5,902 nt of DNA, from NCBI GenBank assembly GCA_003649695.1, contig QMSR01000055.1:1-5902 (forward strand), read 5' to 3'. The notes below the pieces were generated by a model. The model was not told where the DNA came from. It made no database searches and worked only from the letters and a program-made list of their open reading frames with translations. The translations under genes and the position numbers were made by a program. This document shows positions 1 to 3,300 of the stretch, one piece after another. This stretch comes from Thermoplasmata archaeon. GTDB lineage: Archaea; Thermoplasmatota; Thermoplasmata; Thermoplasmatales; B87-G9. Within the stretch, counting starts at the first letter, position 1. Each line of letters starts with the position of its first letter.

Positions 1-29
1 GGGGTTTTCCGGGCATGTGTGGTTATTTC

Positions 30-100
30 TGGCGGGTATTAATAATGATTTGCAAGTGGGTTTGGGTTGTCACATTGCTCTCGCGTTCTTGGCGGGTATT
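30..100. repeat. 11-base direct repeat, 60-base spacing
   Basis: The string tggcgggtatt occurs at 30..40 and again at 90..100. Flanking bases differ on both sides. Two copies 60 bases apart are slightly more than chance would give in a region of this size. No function can be assigned. Confidence 0.5.
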
Positions 101-163
101 CTCGAGCGAACGGCATAAACTGCGCTTTTTGCATGATCGCCAATATATAGCTCTGTTCTTTCT

Positions 164-214
164 CGCCTTTGCGTCCTTTCTCGTTCTCGATTTAACGCGA
201 AGACGTAAAGGGCG
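164..214. repeat. REP-like imperfect inverted repeat
   Basis: The arm at 164..175 (cgcctttgcgtc) pairs with 202..214 (gacgtaaagggcg). The stem has 12 pairs, including one G-U, with a single bulged G at 210 or an adjacent G, and a 26-base loop that itself holds a small cgtt/aacg pairing (182..185 with 194..197). The wording 'cctttgcgtc...gcgaagacg.aaaggcg' is like a family of dispersed non-coding repeats, seen in many prokaryotic genomes, that is often mis-annotated as short Leu/Phe- or Arg-rich proteins. Family membership is from memory. Confidence 0.6.
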
Positions 215-380
215 GAGTTAAGCTCTGGTTGCACATCCAATCCGGATGCGTCTGTCATCGTATTATACGTCAGGCTGCGCAGATTGTGGGCTGCAGTGAG
301 TTAAAATCAGAGTGCGTTTGTTCCGGTCACCATCGAGGTAAATGTGAAATTCAATGGTGGGTGGATAAGCGAAGATAGAA

Positions 381-392
381 AGTATATATACT
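381..392. promoter_or_regulatory. AT palindrome resembling an archaeal TATA box, overlapping the stop codon
   Basis: The sequence agtatatatact is a perfect 12-base palindrome whose right end overlaps the TAG stop (391..393). On the plus strand it is preceded by agaaag, which resembles a purine-rich archaeal BRE next to a TATA box; transcription from it would run antisense into the gene's 3' end. On the minus strand it would point into the gene-free left region. It could equally be AT-rich 3' sequence used in termination. Confidence 0.3.
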
Positions 393-3300
393 ACCCCCAT
401 GTCATCAAAGAAGTCTCTGATGTTGCATGGGGTACCTTTGCCCCCTCATAACTCCTCTGCTCGATCATGTATCCAAGACACACTAAAGACAACAGCGCAA
501 GCCACACAGCACCCTTCATGATCCACTCTGTTAGCGAAAACATCCCGGCACCGCCACCTCCCCCCACCGAGAGAAATTCTTTCATTCCCTGCATGACCCG
601 TCCGGTAATCTCCTCGGTAAACTTCCCGCCTGTTGGGTTGCTGCCGCCTCCGGTTCCTCTGGGTCCGGTCTGGTTTCCGAACCCGCCCTCTTCGATCAAT
701 ACATGCTTTGACATGGCGTTGTTATCAGTCTCGATCTCGGTCCAGTCCTCGCCTGATAGGACGTCGGCAGCAGCTGTGAGATTGTACACATGCACAAGCA
801 TCATCGGAGTCCAGTTGTAGAGGTGAAGCGTCATGTTTTCTCCTGCAGGGAGGTCGAGGTGCGGAATTCGGACCATCTGCTTTCCGTCGATGTAGAATGT
901 TACATTGAAGTCGTGCGCATCGCTCCTGCCGTCGTTTCTGATGGTGGTGTTGATCGAATGCTGTGCGCCTACAACGGTGATCTCCGGAGCGCTCAGGTTG
1001 ATTACGTTAAGGTCTGGTGGGAAGATCAAACGCAGGAATGCGTTGCCCGGCATCATGTAATTACCCTTGCTACGAATCTCGACAAGGTTATCCCCATACT
1101 TTAAATAATCTGTAACAGAATCCCACTTCTTGTTTTTATTAAAATCGATGGGATATCCAATATAATCAGGCTTTGTCCAATGGCTTGTACTTTTTACAGA
1201 ACCTACCGGATGGTCATTGAACTCATACACATCTCCCGGGTTTGAGAACAAATCATCCGGACTATACGCCGAATGCATGCCCAGAATTGTTAGCAGTGCT
1301 GCGTTCACATTCTCTGTGTCGTTTCGTTCAACACCCTTAAATGAAGCAGTTGTGACACAATCGCCACTTGGTAGCCCGGTCGGATATCTATCATTTGCAG
1401 CCATCATGATGTCAGCACCCTCATTGACCCAGTACTTTGTAAGTGGACCCTTTCCATCATCATACGCCACCAGAAGACCGATTGCATGTACCCCCATAGT
1501 CGCATACGCGTCCGCATTATTATTTTTCACAGTCGCTACATCATTCCCGTCACCGGTGATATGATTGGTCACATCATAACTATACAATCCATATCCATAA
1601 TCGTTCAATGTGGCGCATGGGTTGTCAGAATAGTTTCCCGCCTTGTTCAGGGCATGACCATTGAATGCCACGTCCACATCGGCTAAATCAGGGATGCCGC
1701 GCCCGGACTCTGAGTGATATGCGAACCAGTACACAAATATCCTTGCAAATTCTATGTCATCGGCGTCATCAGTGACAAATTCGGCATATCTAACGGTTTT
1801 CTCTTCTCCCGGTCCCATCTTCTTACCATAACGACTATCTCCAACCGTGTAGACTACCTTACCACGCACCTCTCCCTGCGCAACATTGATCAAATTGCCG
1901 CCGCCCGTATATCCACTGGAATTATGAACAAAAACCTCTACTGATGTGGCATTGTTATCCTCCCCTCCTGTGTATAAACCGCTCGACTCACACACATCAC
2001 CGCTGGAATCCACGGTCAACGACACAGTATAGTTTCCACCAGTCTCGAATTTGTCGTTTGGGTCAAACTCGAACCGTATTTTACGCGATCCAGCATAGAA
2101 CGGCTCCCCGACATACTCCGTAATATTGAAAACAGCATCCCCCACAGCACCATCCGAATGCAGGTGTCTGACTTCAAGTGTAACATTGAAATCGCTGACC
2201 GGAACTGCTATGGTATCCTCGGCACCACCGTTGGTGATACATCCATCGATGGTGAACTTCTCCGCATCCAGGCATAGCATATACCGATCCGGGCTGACGA
2301 ATCTTATGCCATCAGCCACGAGATCCACATATACCATCACCCTCTTGTTATTGTTATCCTCATCGCTCTCCAGAATGGTATCGCCCACATCAACCCAGAC
2401 CGAGAGGTTGTACGGCGCCTCATACCCACATGGCGCATCTCCGGTCACCCGGATCTGCTTACCTGCATCGAGATCGATTATTTCGTCCTCAAACTCGTAT
2501 TCGTATCGATCGATCTCAAAACTGCTCAGCGGAACGCCGACTTTGCAACGCGCGTCCGCCACGATTTTTACCGTGTCGCCATGCACCCATTCGGTCCAGA
2601 TATCAGAGGCTTTGCCAGAATATTCATCCACGATCACTCCGTCTTTGTCCTTTATATATAGATTGCCGTATATTTTCATATCCTTGAACCGCACCCGAAT
2701 CTTCGTTGCATCACGATGTTTTATCCGCTCAGTCTCCGGACCGCAGAAACGCATACGGCTGTATGAATAGTTCACCTCCTTACAGAAACTCACGGTTACA
2801 TTCTCTGCTCCGGCATCCCCGATATTCCGGACCACTGCACTGATCTTTCCGTCACTATTGGCGCGAATACTGACCGGTGTGAGGTCGGGTCCCTTCACCC
2901 ACATGGATTTACACAGCATATTATTCGATTCGTTGATCTCGTCGATCCGATCTTCCGGATCGATGACCGCTTCGATTACGTGCCAGCCGGTTGTCGCATT
3001 CATCGTCGCATTCATACAAGCAGTCTCGCCAGAACCAAGCGATACCGTCGTTTTGTTAAGAAGCTTTTTGTGCGCATACCCATCGATCCGGAATCCCTCT
3101 GGCATGTCCCCCCACTTACAGTTGAAGCTGACCGTCAGGAAATCGCCCCTGCCCCAGACCCAGAGATCGTCATGCTTGCAGTAGCTGTAATCCGCAATCT
3201 CTGCTCCCGATGCGTCATATACATAGAGTGAATGATCGCCAGATACGGTGGTGTCTATGCTCTCGAAATGAACCCCGGTCATGTCCGCACCAATCCCGGT

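Larger units (their letters stand above)
1..390. other. Non-coding region downstream of the surface-protein gene
   Basis: I see no gene here. Short open frames exist on both strands (15..221 plus; 70..258 minus), but their sequences are translations of the inverted repeat at 164..214 and have no domain features. No tRNA or rRNA fold is recognised. The stretch holds the inverted repeat, an 11-base direct repeat and the AT palindrome listed separately. No long T-run follows the TAG; only a short TTTT on the minus strand (303..306) is present, so no terminator is called. Confidence 0.6.

Noticed and set aside
114..150. TATA-like ctatatattg on the minus strand followed by a short ATG frame
   Set aside because: The frame gives only about 25-31 residues with no recognisable feature and overlaps no conserved signal.
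15..221. Plus-strand 68-residue open frame with hydrophobic stretches
   Set aside because: Its C-terminal half is a translation of the inverted repeat (FFLAFASF...TRRRKG type), a known kind of spurious protein. It has no recognisable domain or convincing ribosome binding site.
231..251. Small hairpin (catcc/ggatg, 234..238 with 244..248) as a terminator
   Set aside because: The stem is only five pairs, lies about 140 bases past the stop, and is not followed by a T-run on the minus strand.
70..258. Minus-strand 62-residue open frame rich in Arg/Glu
   Set aside because: It is the opposite-strand translation of the same repeat (NRERERTQRRE) and has no homology I recognise.
307..393. Stop-codon readthrough or pyrrolysine at the TAG (27 further sense codons to a TGA at 307..309)
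   Set aside because: Pyrrolysine occurs in some methanogens, but the protein already ends sensibly after its anchor and tail, and the extension has no domain pattern.
467..820. Plus-strand 117-residue Pro-rich frame
   Set aside because: It is antisense to the Gly-rich linker and anchor of the large gene; the Pro runs mirror the Gly codons.
2126..2770. Plus-strand 214-residue Ser-rich frame
   Set aside because: It is antisense to well-formed CARDB/CUB-like coding sequence. The Ser/Thr bias and lack of domains mark it as a shadow.
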